From Stentor roeselii (taxonomy: Eukaryota; Ciliophora; Heterotrichea; Heterotrichida; Stentoridae): a stretch of 64,000 bases of DNA. How positions within the stretch are numbered: position 1 is the first letter of the stretch; the number at the start of each line of letters is the position of its first letter. The notes under the pieces were generated by a model. That model ran no database searches, had not been told where the DNA came from, and saw only the letters and a program-made list of their open reading frames with translations. The stretch is from assembly GCA_006503475.1 (NCBI GenBank), contig RSEH01000125.1, positions 62,001 through 126,000 on the forward strand, written 5' to 3'. Positions 12,123 to 22,900 of the stretch are shown here, piece by piece. Both the position numbers and the translations under genes were made by a program.

Positions 12123-13394
12123 ATGTCACTACATCCATGCTATATCTCGAAATGCAAAGAGGAATCTTTGTTTACCTGCAGCTGTAGTAAAAGAATATTC
12201 ATTTGCTATTCTCATGTCCAAGATCATTTAACAACTATAGAAAAACATATCCTAAAAAATTATGCGACTATAATTCCTCAAGAATTCAAACCTAAGATAT
12301 CAGAATATTTCCTTAAAAACTTGAAAATCATTAAAGAAAATATCAAAGTAGTGAAAGCTTATACAACCAAAACAATTTCACAAATTTTGAATGAATCAGC
12401 CAGCCTTATAAAAAAACTTCAAGAGGAAAAGGCAAAGTTAAATAAAACTTTTCAGTCATTTTTATGTAAATCATTGGTTAATTCAGAAATAACTGACATC
12501 CTATTCAAGAAAAAGAAAACTTGGATGGATTATTATGATTTAAAATTAGTTGACTTAGAGACAAATATCAAAAAAGTCTATAATTTTAGCTTAAAGAATG
12601 AAAAATCATATGATGCTACTTATGCCTTAGTTTTTAGTTCAACTGAATTTAATAAAATTGAAATGATTCATCTAGAAACTTTTCAGACAACTTTAAAATA
12701 CTATGATTCAGGTATATTCCCGTTTTATTGTGTATGTTGCAAGATTGATGAAGAAAATAACTACTTTGTTTATGGTGGTGGAAATGATGGAATGGAAATT
12801 GACTCAGCAAAAATTATTAATTTAGGAAATAACAATGTAAATAATCTATCTTCTCATGAGAAATTAAATGTTGCTGGAGGATGTTTATTCAATAGAGAAA
12901 TTTATGTATTTGGAGGGTTTAATTCTTCAGCGATGAAAAGTTCGAAAAAATATAGCTTGAATGATAACGTATGGACTTCCATTGCACCTCTGCCAGAAGC
13001 AAATTATTCAAATTCAGCTTCAAATTTTAATAATGCTATATATGTATCAGGCTTTCACAGTTCTGATATTTTCAAATATCTTCCTGATGAGAATGTCTTT
13101 AAGATTATAAAAACAAATAACAATCCTAAATCTTCTAAGTTTATTTTTGAAAATTGGCTAGTATGTTTTCAAAACTCTTTATACGAGATAGATAATAATG
13201 AAAACCTATTATTGGCTCAGCAATTTAAGGATAAAGGTGGTTATCTTAATTCATCAGGATACTTTAGAAGAGGTTTCTATCTTTATTTCATTTTGGATGG
13301 TCCCAAGTTATATAGAATTGATGTAAAGCAAAGAAAAATTGAGCAAGTTCAAATATTTAGATCACTGAATTTGTTTTCAATATCTAATAGTTAG
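12123..13394 (+). CDS. B-box-like zinc finger, coiled-coil and kelch-repeat protein
   Basis: 423 aa. Residues 5-45 hold a Cys/His pattern (C-Y-I-S-K-C, C-S-C, C-Y-S-H-V-Q-D-H) like a B-box zinc module. About 60-150 is Lys/Glu-rich and helical, and about 190-400 has kelch-type repeats ('YVFGGFNSSAMKSS', then 'NVWTSIAPLPEA', 'AIYVSGF'). B-box plus coiled coil plus beta-propeller recalls TRIM-like proteins, but no RING is present, so ubiquitin-ligase activity cannot be claimed. A role as a cytoplasmic adaptor is inference. CTATAA lies 4 nt upstream of the ATG. No intron fitting the local pattern was found. It sits on the plus strand between minus-strand receptor paralogs and appears unrelated to them. 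Confidence 0.8.
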   Translation: MSLHPCYISKCKEESLFTCSCSKRIFICYSHVQDHLTTIEKHILKNYATIIPQEFKPKISEYFLKNLKIIKENIKVVKAYTTKTISQILNESASLIKKLQEEKAKLNKTFQSFLCKSLVNSEITDILFKKKKTWMDYYDLKLVDLETNIKKVYNFSLKNEKSYDATYALVFSSTEFNKIEMIHLETFQTTLKYYDSGIFPFYCVCCKIDEENNYFVYGGGNDGMEIDSAKIINLGNNNVNNLSSHEKLNVAGGCLFNREIYVFGGFNSSAMKSSKKYSLNDNVWTSIAPLPEANYSNSASNFNNAIYVSGFHSSDIFKYLPDENVFKIIKTNNNPKSSKFIFENWLVCFQNSLYEIDNNENLLLAQQFKDKGGYLNSSGYFRRGFYLYFILDGPKLYRIDVKQRKIEQVQIFRSLNLFSISNS

Positions 13395-13904
13395 TTTTGG
13401 AGTATAATTTTTTAGATTTAAATACCCAATTAGAGTTAATGTGGTATATTAAAACATCGATTTGGAGTAAGCATGTTAATTAGATATTTAAAATTGCTGA
13501 ATAATTTATTTGATACCTAAATCTACTTTATAGATGATACAAATATATTTTCCACTGAAATAAATTCAATATGATCTATTGAAATCATCCAAAGATCGAA
13601 ATATTAATCAGCATCACTAAATTTTTAAAAATACTTTCTTTCAATATTAAAACTATCTTCCAAATCATCAGTAAACCAAATGATTATTTTCCTACAACCT
13701 TGCATAATTTCATAATTTTACTCATTAAATTATATATAAACACAGATTATGTACTCAACTAATAATTATCATCTTTAATCTAAACAATATCAATACTAAA
13801 AACTTCTAAAATTCCAACCACTATAAAACTTTTAATCTTTAATTCAACCAAATCAAAATATTAAACAACAGAGACAAGTCATTAATTGTGATAATTATCT
13901 ACTA
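13395..13904. other. Intergenic region, convergent
   Basis: About 510 bp of AT-rich DNA between the kelch gene and paralog 3 ends. No frame or structure seen. Confidence 0.6.
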
Positions 13905-16900
13905 TTAATATTTTGTATTTCTGCTCACATCATCAGTCTTCGAAACCGTGAATGGGGTAATCTGAGTGACTTGTTTCTTCTTACAGACCCTCTTAATAAT
14001 TTCAATGATTTTTCCAATAGTAATAAGTGTGGTAAGTCCAATATTGACTCCCCAAACAGTAAAAATCAAATTAATACAATGTTTGTTTTCTTCTTTCCAG
14101 GTGGTTTTCGCTTCAGGAAGGAACTTGAAAAGCATCATGAAGAAGTAAGCAGCCAACAACATCTCAGTTAAAACATTCAAAACATTCATCAACCGAGATT
14201 TAAAGCATTTCGTGATAAAAACATAAAGACCAGCCTGCCTAACCTTTACAGTAATCGAAAAAGTCGCTGAGACTATCAACTGAATGAACTGGTCCAGTTC
14301 AAATTGAATCATTCCAACAATCACTAATCTTCTCACAATATAAATCAAGTAAAACAAATAAAAAGCACTCGGACCATCATCAAACTCAGCAAAAACAACT
14401 GAAAACTTCTCTTTAAAAGCTTTTTTTTCCTCCTCATCATTAATCCTTCTCCATTTCCTCAGAATCAAAAAAGCACCAAAAACAGAAAAAACCAAAAAAA
14501 CCTGAATAAATCTTACCAGAAGTCCCAAACAAAACAAAAAGTTAAAAATTTGTAAAAAATTCGAAAAATCATGAAAGTTCAGCCCAGCAAAGCAAGCCAA
14601 CAACAGATCAAAGTAGCTCTGAACCAAAAGCCTCAAAAAAGCTCCAAATTTAAAATAAGAGTAAATCGGATTAACCGTATTTTTAAACTTATTCACTTTG
14701 CTCAAACAGAAAAGAACAAGAAAAGCGGCTAAAAAAGAAAGAAAAAAAGTGAATTGAATCCCGCAGTTAAGAAGCAAAAGATTTGTTTTAAATCCGTATT
14801 TTTGAATTTTTTCGGTAACTTTATACCTAAATCACTTGCTATGATGTACTTGAAGATGTTTGGAGCTGAGGAGTGGACTCGGAGTCCTAAAAGAAACTCG
14901 ACTAACGGTGAGTAGATCTCCATGTTGAAGAAGTAAACTGAGTAGATCATTTCTGCTATGTTAAGAAAAGTAAAGATCGAGTTCAGGTCTCCTGAGAATA
15001 AAGATGCTGCCCCTGCTGCCGATGCGCCGACATATGCTGTTGTTTCAGCGGTTTTTTTAGCTTTTTTTTCTTCTACCTTGATTTTTTGCTCTTCTTTCGC
15101 AGTTTCGGTTACGAAAAGATCAAGTTCTATTGTTTTGTTTAGAAGTAAGGAGTTTTTGGTTGAATATATTGGAGAGATGAAATTGATTTTTACTCTGCTG
15201 TTCTCAGTAGGGATTTCTTCTAATTCTATTTCTAAGTTGTATAAAGTACTAGAAAGTTTTACAAGATTTAGAGATTTTAGCACAGAGTAGGAGATTTTTA
15301 ATTTTATTTGACTGAGTTTGATTTCTAGAGACTCGTTGAATCTTACCCAGATTGTATTGTTTTGGAAAATGCCGAAGACGAAAGTAAAATATTTTCTCTT
15401 GCAGGTAGCTTTATCTTGAGTATAACCAGAATCACAAACACATTCCTTATCCTTGTTAACACTTGAGTTATTCTTACAGCTAGTACATATATCTTTACTT
15501 TCACAGGTAATACACAAACCTATGCACTCCACACAAGACCTTTCTTGATAAAAAGTAGTATTTTTGCATTTAACACAAAGTCCTTGATCTTGCACCCAGC
15601 CATCATCACACACAACACAAGACTCAGTATTATAACTCGAACATTCTAAGCAGTAATCATCAGCACATAAGCTGCAAGTTTTATGATCTTTACATCCCAG
15701 TTTGCAATTTGAAGGGCAGTCTTCACAGATCCCATCAAGGGAAAATTGAGTAACATTGCAACGAGGGATGCAATCAAGTCCTGCAGGTAAAACTTGACAA
15801 TTTGGATAACCTGAGCTAACCAAATTGTTCATTCCAGGGTCCAGGACATAAAATTCCATCAGATAAATGAACCCTTTAAAACAATTTGAAGAGTTTGAGT
15901 CACTTCCGATGAAAAGACTGGAATTATCTTGGTTAAAAAATGGCTTCGTCGTGAGTTCCACAGATTTTCCAAGTACTCCATTCAGATGGATACATGCTGA
16001 AGTCGCTTTTAAATCATAATTGAGGACCACTATCAAATGATTCCAACTTCCTTGAATAAGACTTGATTCTGAATAGGTTGAATAATACTTCTTATCAATA
16101 AAAACAGTGAAATTTAATACACGTTCTTGAATAGAAACTCGAACATTGTAAAGATCACTTCCTTTTTGAACTAAGACGAAGTCAGACCTATCAGGGTTGA
16201 CCCAGAGAGCAAAAGTGAACTCAGTCCCGAACATAGTAAAGTTTTCTAGAGATACCTGAAGCCCTGCCCCTCCAAAAAAGTAAACTCCTCGATCGAAAGT
16301 CGCTACAAATTGACTCTGCTCTTTTAAAATTGCTACTTCTTTTCTAATCCTGTCAAAATATTGAGTACCTGAGCCTTGAAAGTCGAATCTTAGAACTGCT
16401 GAAGTGTTTCCTGAGCAGTTTCTTGTTGAGTCGCATGAATAGCCAATTGGTTGAATTTCGAAACAGATATTGTCAATCATCCAGTTTTGGCAAGAAAGGC
16501 AGTTGAAATAAGCTGAGCCGTTGCATGTTAGACATGTATCTGAACAAGGAGAGCAGGCATCAGCATTATTTAAATCCTTTGTCTTATAAAATTTTCCAAG
16601 ACATTCACATCCTTCAACAGATGCAGGAGCTGAGTTCAGCGCTTTACACCCTAAACAAGTTTTAGAATTATTACATTCACTGCAGTCAGCATGGCAATCA
16701 AGACATAAAGAACCAGTTTCATTAAATTTCCCAGAAGGAAAAAATCCAGCTGAACAATTGCATCCTTCAGTATCTTTCGGCCTCGCTCCAGAAGTAATGC
16801 ATTCCTGACAAATTAATGATGATTGACAAGTTAAACAATGACTGTGACATGGCTGACACCCCTCTGGATCTGAAAAAGTTGAATTCATATAAAATTTCTG

Positions 16901-18157
16901 ATTGCAAATACAATTTGAACCTTGAGGGAAGGAATTATGAGAAATGCAAGTTAAGCATGATGTTGAATTAGTGCAGGTCGCACATATATCCATACATTTA
17001 GTACAGATTGTTGAAGTAGTTAAAGTAGATGCTCCAAAAGTGCCTTGGATGCACTTGCATCCTGTAGTGTCTGGTATTGAGAATTCACCTGCACATGTAA
17101 TGCAAGTAGTATCACTTAAACAAGTTTTACATGAATCTGGACAAACATGGCAGGTTCCTGATATAAGATACTCATGTGATTTACAACTACTTTGAGCGGT
17201 ATTCATGCAAGATTCAGTTCCTTTTACATCTACACAATTACTAGGATTACAATTGCATGTATAACATAAAGCTTTATTGTAAGAGGAGCAGGATATCTCT
17301 TTCGAAACTTCTAATTTTCCATCTTTACTCAAAGCTTTGCACCCACAGTCTTCACCTTTCGAATTTTTTTCTTTACCGTCTTCTTTTTTGATGCACCCTG
17401 TTCCGAGTTCGCTATCAACAACAATCCTCGTACACGAGCAAGTCGATCCTAAAACACAAACAGCAGAAGTCCCAGAACTAATAAAAGAGGTATAAACATT
17501 AACCTGATCTAGTATAACAAAGTTCCAAATAAACCCTTTAAACGATTTCGGGTCTCCAGTATTCGCTCCAATCAAAGTAGTTAAAGTACCACTAGTTTCT
17601 GCATAAGTACAGGGAACTGTAACCTTAATCACTTCAGTTAACCCAAGAATAAGTCTTACTTGGTTACCACTGACTTCAAAAGTGACCATATTCCATTCTT
17701 CTAATTATCAGTTACCTGGCAATAAATCTTTGTAAATATTTGAACTATACTTTCCACATGCTTGATTAAATATAAAAGAAAGATCATGAACTTTTGAATT
17801 CCTTTGAAGGTAGATGTCAAAACTTCCGAATCGTCTTGAAAACACAATGTATTGAATTTTAGTTAAATCTGGCTTCCATTTACGCCAGAATATCAAACTG
17901 AACACTGATGGCAAGTTAAAGGATTGCGTCGCTATATTATTTGGAGGGAAAGTTATCCTCTCAGTAGTTCCATCTGAATGCACTCCTCGGTCTGTGCAAA
18001 TCATCTCAAACGTATCTGAGGTACTGTTCAAACCATTCACTGCATGTCGACCATTACCAGAAAAATCGTAAAATATTTCACCGTAGCTCTTGTAAAACTT
18101 GTACTCTAAAATCTTTGCTGCAAATGAAAAAGAGACCAGGATGCACAGAAGTGACAT
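13905..18157 (-). CDS. LamG-like / Cys-rich multi-pass membrane protein, paralog 3 (frame broken once)
   Basis: Three 15-nt introns (17701-17715, 14502-14516, 14235-14249) lie at the same positions as in paralogs 1 and 2. After splicing, length is one base short of a multiple of three. The break is in an A6 tract (plus-strand T6 at about 14809-14814): upstream the frame reads L-P-K-K, and only the next frame reads K-Y-G-F-K-T-N as in the paralogs. A homopolymer under-call, a real mutation, or slippage at the A-run are all possible. Domains match the family: signal peptide, LamG-like, a Cys array longer than in paralog 2, second LamG-like ('FDRGVYFFGGAGLQVS'), Cys repeats, beta-rich part, about eight helices. 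It is the most diverged of the three tandem copies. CATAA precedes the ATG. Confidence 0.85.
14235..14249 (-). other. 15-nt intron 3 of paralog 3 (stop-free)
   Basis: GTAAAGGTTAGGCAG on the minus strand, readable as V-K-V-R-Q. Removal gives S-I-T-A-G-L-Y-V at the position shared by all four paralogs. Confidence 0.88.
14502..14516 (-). other. 15-nt intron 2 of paralog 3 (stop-free)
   Basis: GTAAGATTTATTCAG on the minus strand, readable as V-R-F-I-Q. Removal gives L-L-V-F-L-V-F, aligned with paralogs 1 and 2. Confidence 0.87.
17701..17715 (-). other. 15-nt intron 1 of paralog 3
   Basis: GTAACTGATAATTAG on the minus strand; read through, it leads to a stop. Removal gives P-E-E-W-N-M-V at the conserved junction. 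Confidence 0.93.
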
Positions 18158-18959
18158 TTATGCTACAAGTAAATGTCTGATGAAAGAGAAGAAAATTTTA
18201 AATGATATTTGGAATAAGTTAATTTTTATTTAGTGGGTTGGGTTTTGGCTTTAGAATAGTTTTTTTAGAGTGAAAAAGTTTGATTTAAAGATTAGTTTTA
18301 GTTTTTATTTGAGGGATTTAGAGATTTGATTCTTTTAGGTAGAGATGATGTTTTTCTGATTTTAGGTGAAGAAGTTGTTTAGATTGAGAAAATATTTATT
18401 GAAATTTTTGCTGAAACTTGCTCTAGATAACTGAAGATCACAAGAACCTTTGTTCGTTTGCTTGAAGTTGATAAAAGTTCATACTTATTTTAGATCTGTT
18501 TAGAAGGTGCTTTTTAAAATTAAGATTTTCTATTTAGTTTAAAAGCAGAACTGATTAAGATTAGAGTTAATGAATGCATCAGCAACTTGATTTTATAATC
18601 AATAAAAATATTTAGGAAATTTCAATCTCAGAGATAATCTCCAGATTATAAATAGAAAAATGATTCAAATTTACAAAAATCCACAAAATTCATCAAAATA
18701 AACTTTATTTCTTTAAACTTAAAGTTTATAATATTTAAACCAAGACGACTAAAAGATCCTTCAACTTATTCTTATCATCATCATAAATTTTTTTTTCATC
18801 CAAAAATCTTCCAAACCAACATTAAAACAATAAAAAAACCATAAAATTTACCCCATTCTAAACCCCAACGAATAACTTTATTCTACCTAAATCCTCTCTA
18901 AAACAAATAAATCTCAAACACTTCAAAATGACCCAATTGTAACGCTTGACATAATAAAA
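18158..18959. other. Intergenic region, divergent
   Basis: About 800 bp of AT-rich DNA between paralog 3 and the C2H2 gene. 'acataataaaa' directly precedes the right ATG. No gene seen. Confidence 0.6.
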
Positions 18960-19376
18960 ATGAAATCAACTGAACCAGTCTCCAACCTCCTTCCTTCAGT
19001 AATCGACCCAGTCTCGTCCTACTCATACAAGACTCACAAATGCGAGCACTGTGGATTGGGTTTCAAAACAGTTGCGAACCTTCGACATCACATCCTTGCC
19101 GGGTCGAGTTCTCAGTTCTCCTGCTCTGAATGCAATGAAGTCTTTTTTTCTAGGAAAGGAATGAAGCAGCACTTTGGGAAAGTTCATTCAAAGGTGAGAA
19201 AATCAAGATGTGGAGTTTGTAAGAAGAGATTTCGTAACAAGTATGCACTTAGACTGCACTTTAAGCAGGTTCATGAAGAATCTACTAGAGTTAGATGTTT
19301 AGAGTGCAATTCGGAGTTTTATAATGCTTTTTCTATGAGGAGGCACTTTGAAAATACTCATAAACTAAATAATTAA
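18960..19376 (+). CDS. Small C2H2 zinc-finger protein
   Basis: 138 aa with four C-x2-C units spaced 25-35 residues apart ('CEHC', 'CSEC', 'CGVC', 'CLEC'). The last three are followed by canonical H-x3-4-H ends ('HFGKVH', 'HFKQVH', 'HFENTH'). The first has 'RHHILAG' and lacks a clean second His. The fingers span residues about 25-135, so nearly the whole protein is fingers. A nucleic-acid-binding nuclear role follows from the family; target unknown. It is single-exon, and no segment fits the 15-nt intron pattern. Confidence 0.88.
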   Translation: MKSTEPVSNLLPSVIDPVSSYSYKTHKCEHCGLGFKTVANLRHHILAGSSSQFSCSECNEVFFSRKGMKQHFGKVHSKVRKSRCGVCKKRFRNKYALRLHFKQVHEESTRVRCLECNSEFYNAFSMRRHFENTHKLNN

Positions 19377-19836
19377 ATTGAGTTACAGAAATTTTTAAGT
19401 TTTTGATTTTTCTTTGAAAAGAATCAACGATATTAAAGGATTTTATGGGAAATCATTCAAAGATCACAGGGGTTTAAGGTGGTTTCATATGAGGTCTTGA
19501 TAGACTTTTTTTTAAAATTTTTTTTCAAACCTTTTGGATAATTCCGTATTACTTCCAGCATTTTTGTTTGATAAAAGGAAAAATTAGAAAAATCGATTAT
19601 TTGAGGATATGAAGGCTTTTAGATGTTTTTGGTTACCTGATAATAATATTCAAGAGATTTCATAAGCGATAGGTTATTTGTATATAATTATGAGAAAATT
19701 TTGTAATGTTCAAGGGATTGATATTAAAAAATATTATAAACCTTAGAAATCTGAGTCAATCATTCCAATAAATTGATAATTGATTGAAAATCATTATTAA
19801 AACCTACCCAAAATCTTTCCATTCAAATTCTAAATA
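19377..19836. other. Intergenic region, convergent
   Basis: AT-rich 3' flanks of the C2H2 and fibrocystin-L-like genes. Contains runs of T near 19508-19525. Nothing else seen before the repeat that follows. Confidence 0.55.
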
Positions 19837-19990
19837 ACATCTAAAAGAAACTATTTTTCTCTACCAACACTCATAACTTAAAAAAATTCAAAACAGAAAT
19901 AACTTCAAATTTTACATCTAATAAAACAATTATTCTCTACCAACACCCATAACTAAAAACAATTCAAAATCAGAAATAACTTCAAATTTT
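19837..19990. repeat. 77-bp direct tandem duplication
   Basis: Two adjacent 77-bp units (19837-19913 and 19914-19990) share 'ctctaccaacac', 'cataact', 'cagaaataacttcaaatttt' and the lead 'acatctaa', with scattered differences. The second ends two bases before the stop codon of the fibrocystin-L-like gene. Confidence 0.85.
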
Positions 19991-19992
19991 AA

Positions 19993-22900
19993 CTAAACTA
20001 CTTGATTTTCCTTATTTTCTTCATTCGATCCCCAAGCTCCTTTATGTGCAGCATCATTGGCATCTCCAACTTTGCTAGTAAACTTCGACTGCACATCATA
20101 AAGACTCACACTTTTATTTGCATTCTTGGTATACAACACCAGTCCACTCAAGACAATAAGCAAAAAGATGATTCCTCCAAACACCCCGACAAGCCAATCA
20201 TCAGCAACTACCTTAAAATGATTAGTGCTTGAAGTTCCAGACCCGAGATTTCCTCCATTGGGGTCGTTATCTTCAGTGGTTTCGCCGTTATTTTCATTGT
20301 CGCTTTCACTATCCTGGTTTGTTTCACTTTCTTGACTGTCTTCGTTGCTTCCACTGTCTTCACTCTCACTTATATCAGAGACCACACTAACTTCTGAAGA
20401 ATACTTCAAAACATTGTAACCCAACCCTGTTCCCAAAGTTCCACTTTTCGCGGATTCTTTGAAAGCATCGTGCACTTGATTCAACTCGTTTGCTTGATCG
20501 GTGGATGAATCCAAAGTCTCATCAATCGGAATGTAAATATCTAATATTGTTGAACCTTGCTTCACGTTTACTATTCTTATTCGGTAACTTGGGATGTTTA
20601 ACATTGCAGCGAATTTGTCTAGAAAAGCTATTTCACCGTTGTTGTTAAAGAAGTTGTCCAGATCGATGTCTAGTTCTAAGTTTATTTTAACTGAACTAAC
20701 TTTTCTTATTTGAATTGCTGTTTTGGTTCTTAGAACGAATTGGATCGTGTTTTGTTCATGGAACCAACGATTAGTTCCGTGAGAGTCAGTAAGTGAACAT
20801 TCAGAAATGACTCCTTTCGACCATTTATATCCAGGGACCAAAACATTATCAACATAAACATGAACAGAAGCAGGGTCCATATATCTAACAGCGACCACAA
20901 TAGGTAAGTCGAGGTTTTGATTAATATCCAGTCTAAACTCAAGGTTATTGGGAAGAGTTCCTCGACTAGTAATATTATAATACTGTCCAGAATACACGAT
21001 ACTAGGGAACCTAGAGAGTCGAATATGCCCAGTATAGAAACCGTCCCAAACATGGTCTTGGAATTGGGCAATGTCGTTTCTAAAGCCTCTTCCATTTTCA
21101 CTCACAAATGAATTGCCGTAGGAAGTAACGTTGATTGGGGCAAATGTTCTGCGAGACTTGTCATCATCGAGACTTTCGAATATCATCATCATGTATTTGT
21201 TCTTGTCAGATGAATCAGCTATGCAGAGGTATGCGTTCATTGTTGGGTTTAATGTGCAGATGTCAGCTTTTGCAATTCCTGGACTATTAGGCAAAATGTA
21301 ACCACCTGATCCTCCTACTACGCTACCATCTAAATCGAACCCAATAGCGTTTAAGGGGCCTGTGCAGTTCCAGTCGACACAGTCTTCTTCATTAAGCCAA
21401 GCTGGATTAGGGTCGTTCATGTAGACTTTGTTGTTAGCTCCAACATTTGAAAACTTAATGTTTTTAAAGAACTGAGGAATCTGATAGTCAGGAGAATGGT
21501 TATTTGAAGTAATGGCGAAATCATTTTTCTTGCACTTAGTATTAGCATTAAAATTCATGAATTGAACCCCATCAACATTATGACTTCCATAAGCATTAGC
21601 ATTTGCTCTAGCGGCATACAAAGGCACTTTGATTTTCGCAACCATAGTAATTTCAGCAACTCCTATATCAGACTGCCCAAACACATACCCAAATTTCTGT
21701 TTACAATCCAAATCATACTTACAATCCTGACACAAGCTATGAATAGTCTTTCCAATAAAAACAGAATTACTCAAAGTACCTGCAACATAAGCTTGATCTT
21801 CACCTCTTGCAGTTCTGATTCCAATTCCAAACAAATTTTCAACAAACTCAAAATTGCTAAGTCTAAACTGATAACTCGAGCTCTTAAACCCGAGACCTTC
21901 CTCCGTGAAATGAGCAATATTATTAGATAGTTCCATACAATCAAATCCTCCGTTATTAGTGTATAAAAATCCAGTAAAGCCAGACCTTACCTTATTACCC
22001 GAATTGAATTTGTCAGTTTTATCACACTGGCAACCTGACATGATAAACCCTGCGAATTCAAATCCAAGGACTTTATTTTCAGTCATCTGGAAGGTGCAAA
22101 TAGGAGAAGTGCCTGAGCAAACGAAAAACCCTGCAGAGGCATCAAGAATAGCTGCAACATAATTTCTTTGATAGATGCTGATTATCATGTTATTGTGAAA
22201 CACGACGTCAGTGATTTTAGTTGCGACTATTCCTCGCCATCTTCCGTTGTAGATCAAGTTGTGGGAGAAGGTAAGGTTTGCTGCATCTTTCAGGAATACT
22301 GCCCATGTTTGAGGAGATTTGAAAGAGCAGTGCTGAACGGAGGATGCCTTTGAACCTACTGACTCGAAACGTAGACAAGCGAGATTTGTGTCGAATTGAC
22401 CACATTCGTCGAAATAAACGTGGCTTAGATCTGCTTTTCCTTTTCTAAATACTGGGTCTGTGTCGACAAGCTCATCGAGGTAGTCGTTTACTACTACTGC
22501 ACCTGTCCATCCGTTTTGCTCGGTTGTTATTTTTACGTTACGGCTGATAAGAGCTACTTCAGTTCTCATGTCTACCAGGTAGTTGTTTATCAATAGAGGA
22601 GCTCCTGAGTGGTAGTAAGTAACTGGTTTATCCAATTTCAATTTAGTGATTCCAGTAGAAGGAGCAGGTTGTGCCTGTTGATTAGGATCAGTGACAACTT
22701 TGCTTTTACCATTTTGCCTGAAGCTATTTGCCAAGACCCACTCAGGATCAGTTGAAAAATCAGTAGCAGTTACAGTTTGTCCAGCTTTAACCTGATTATA
22801 ATCAGCAGCAGCTCCAGTGACTTCAGTAATAACAAAAACTTCATGTTCAGAGCTTTTGAATCCTGAAGGAGAAATAGCGATTTCATCTCCGACATCCCAG

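Noticed and set aside
14800-14830. A 16-nt intron to explain the frame change in paralog 3
   Set aside because: No GT-AG pair spans the site, the flanking residues align with the paralogs without a gap, and a 16-nt removal would give the wrong frame.
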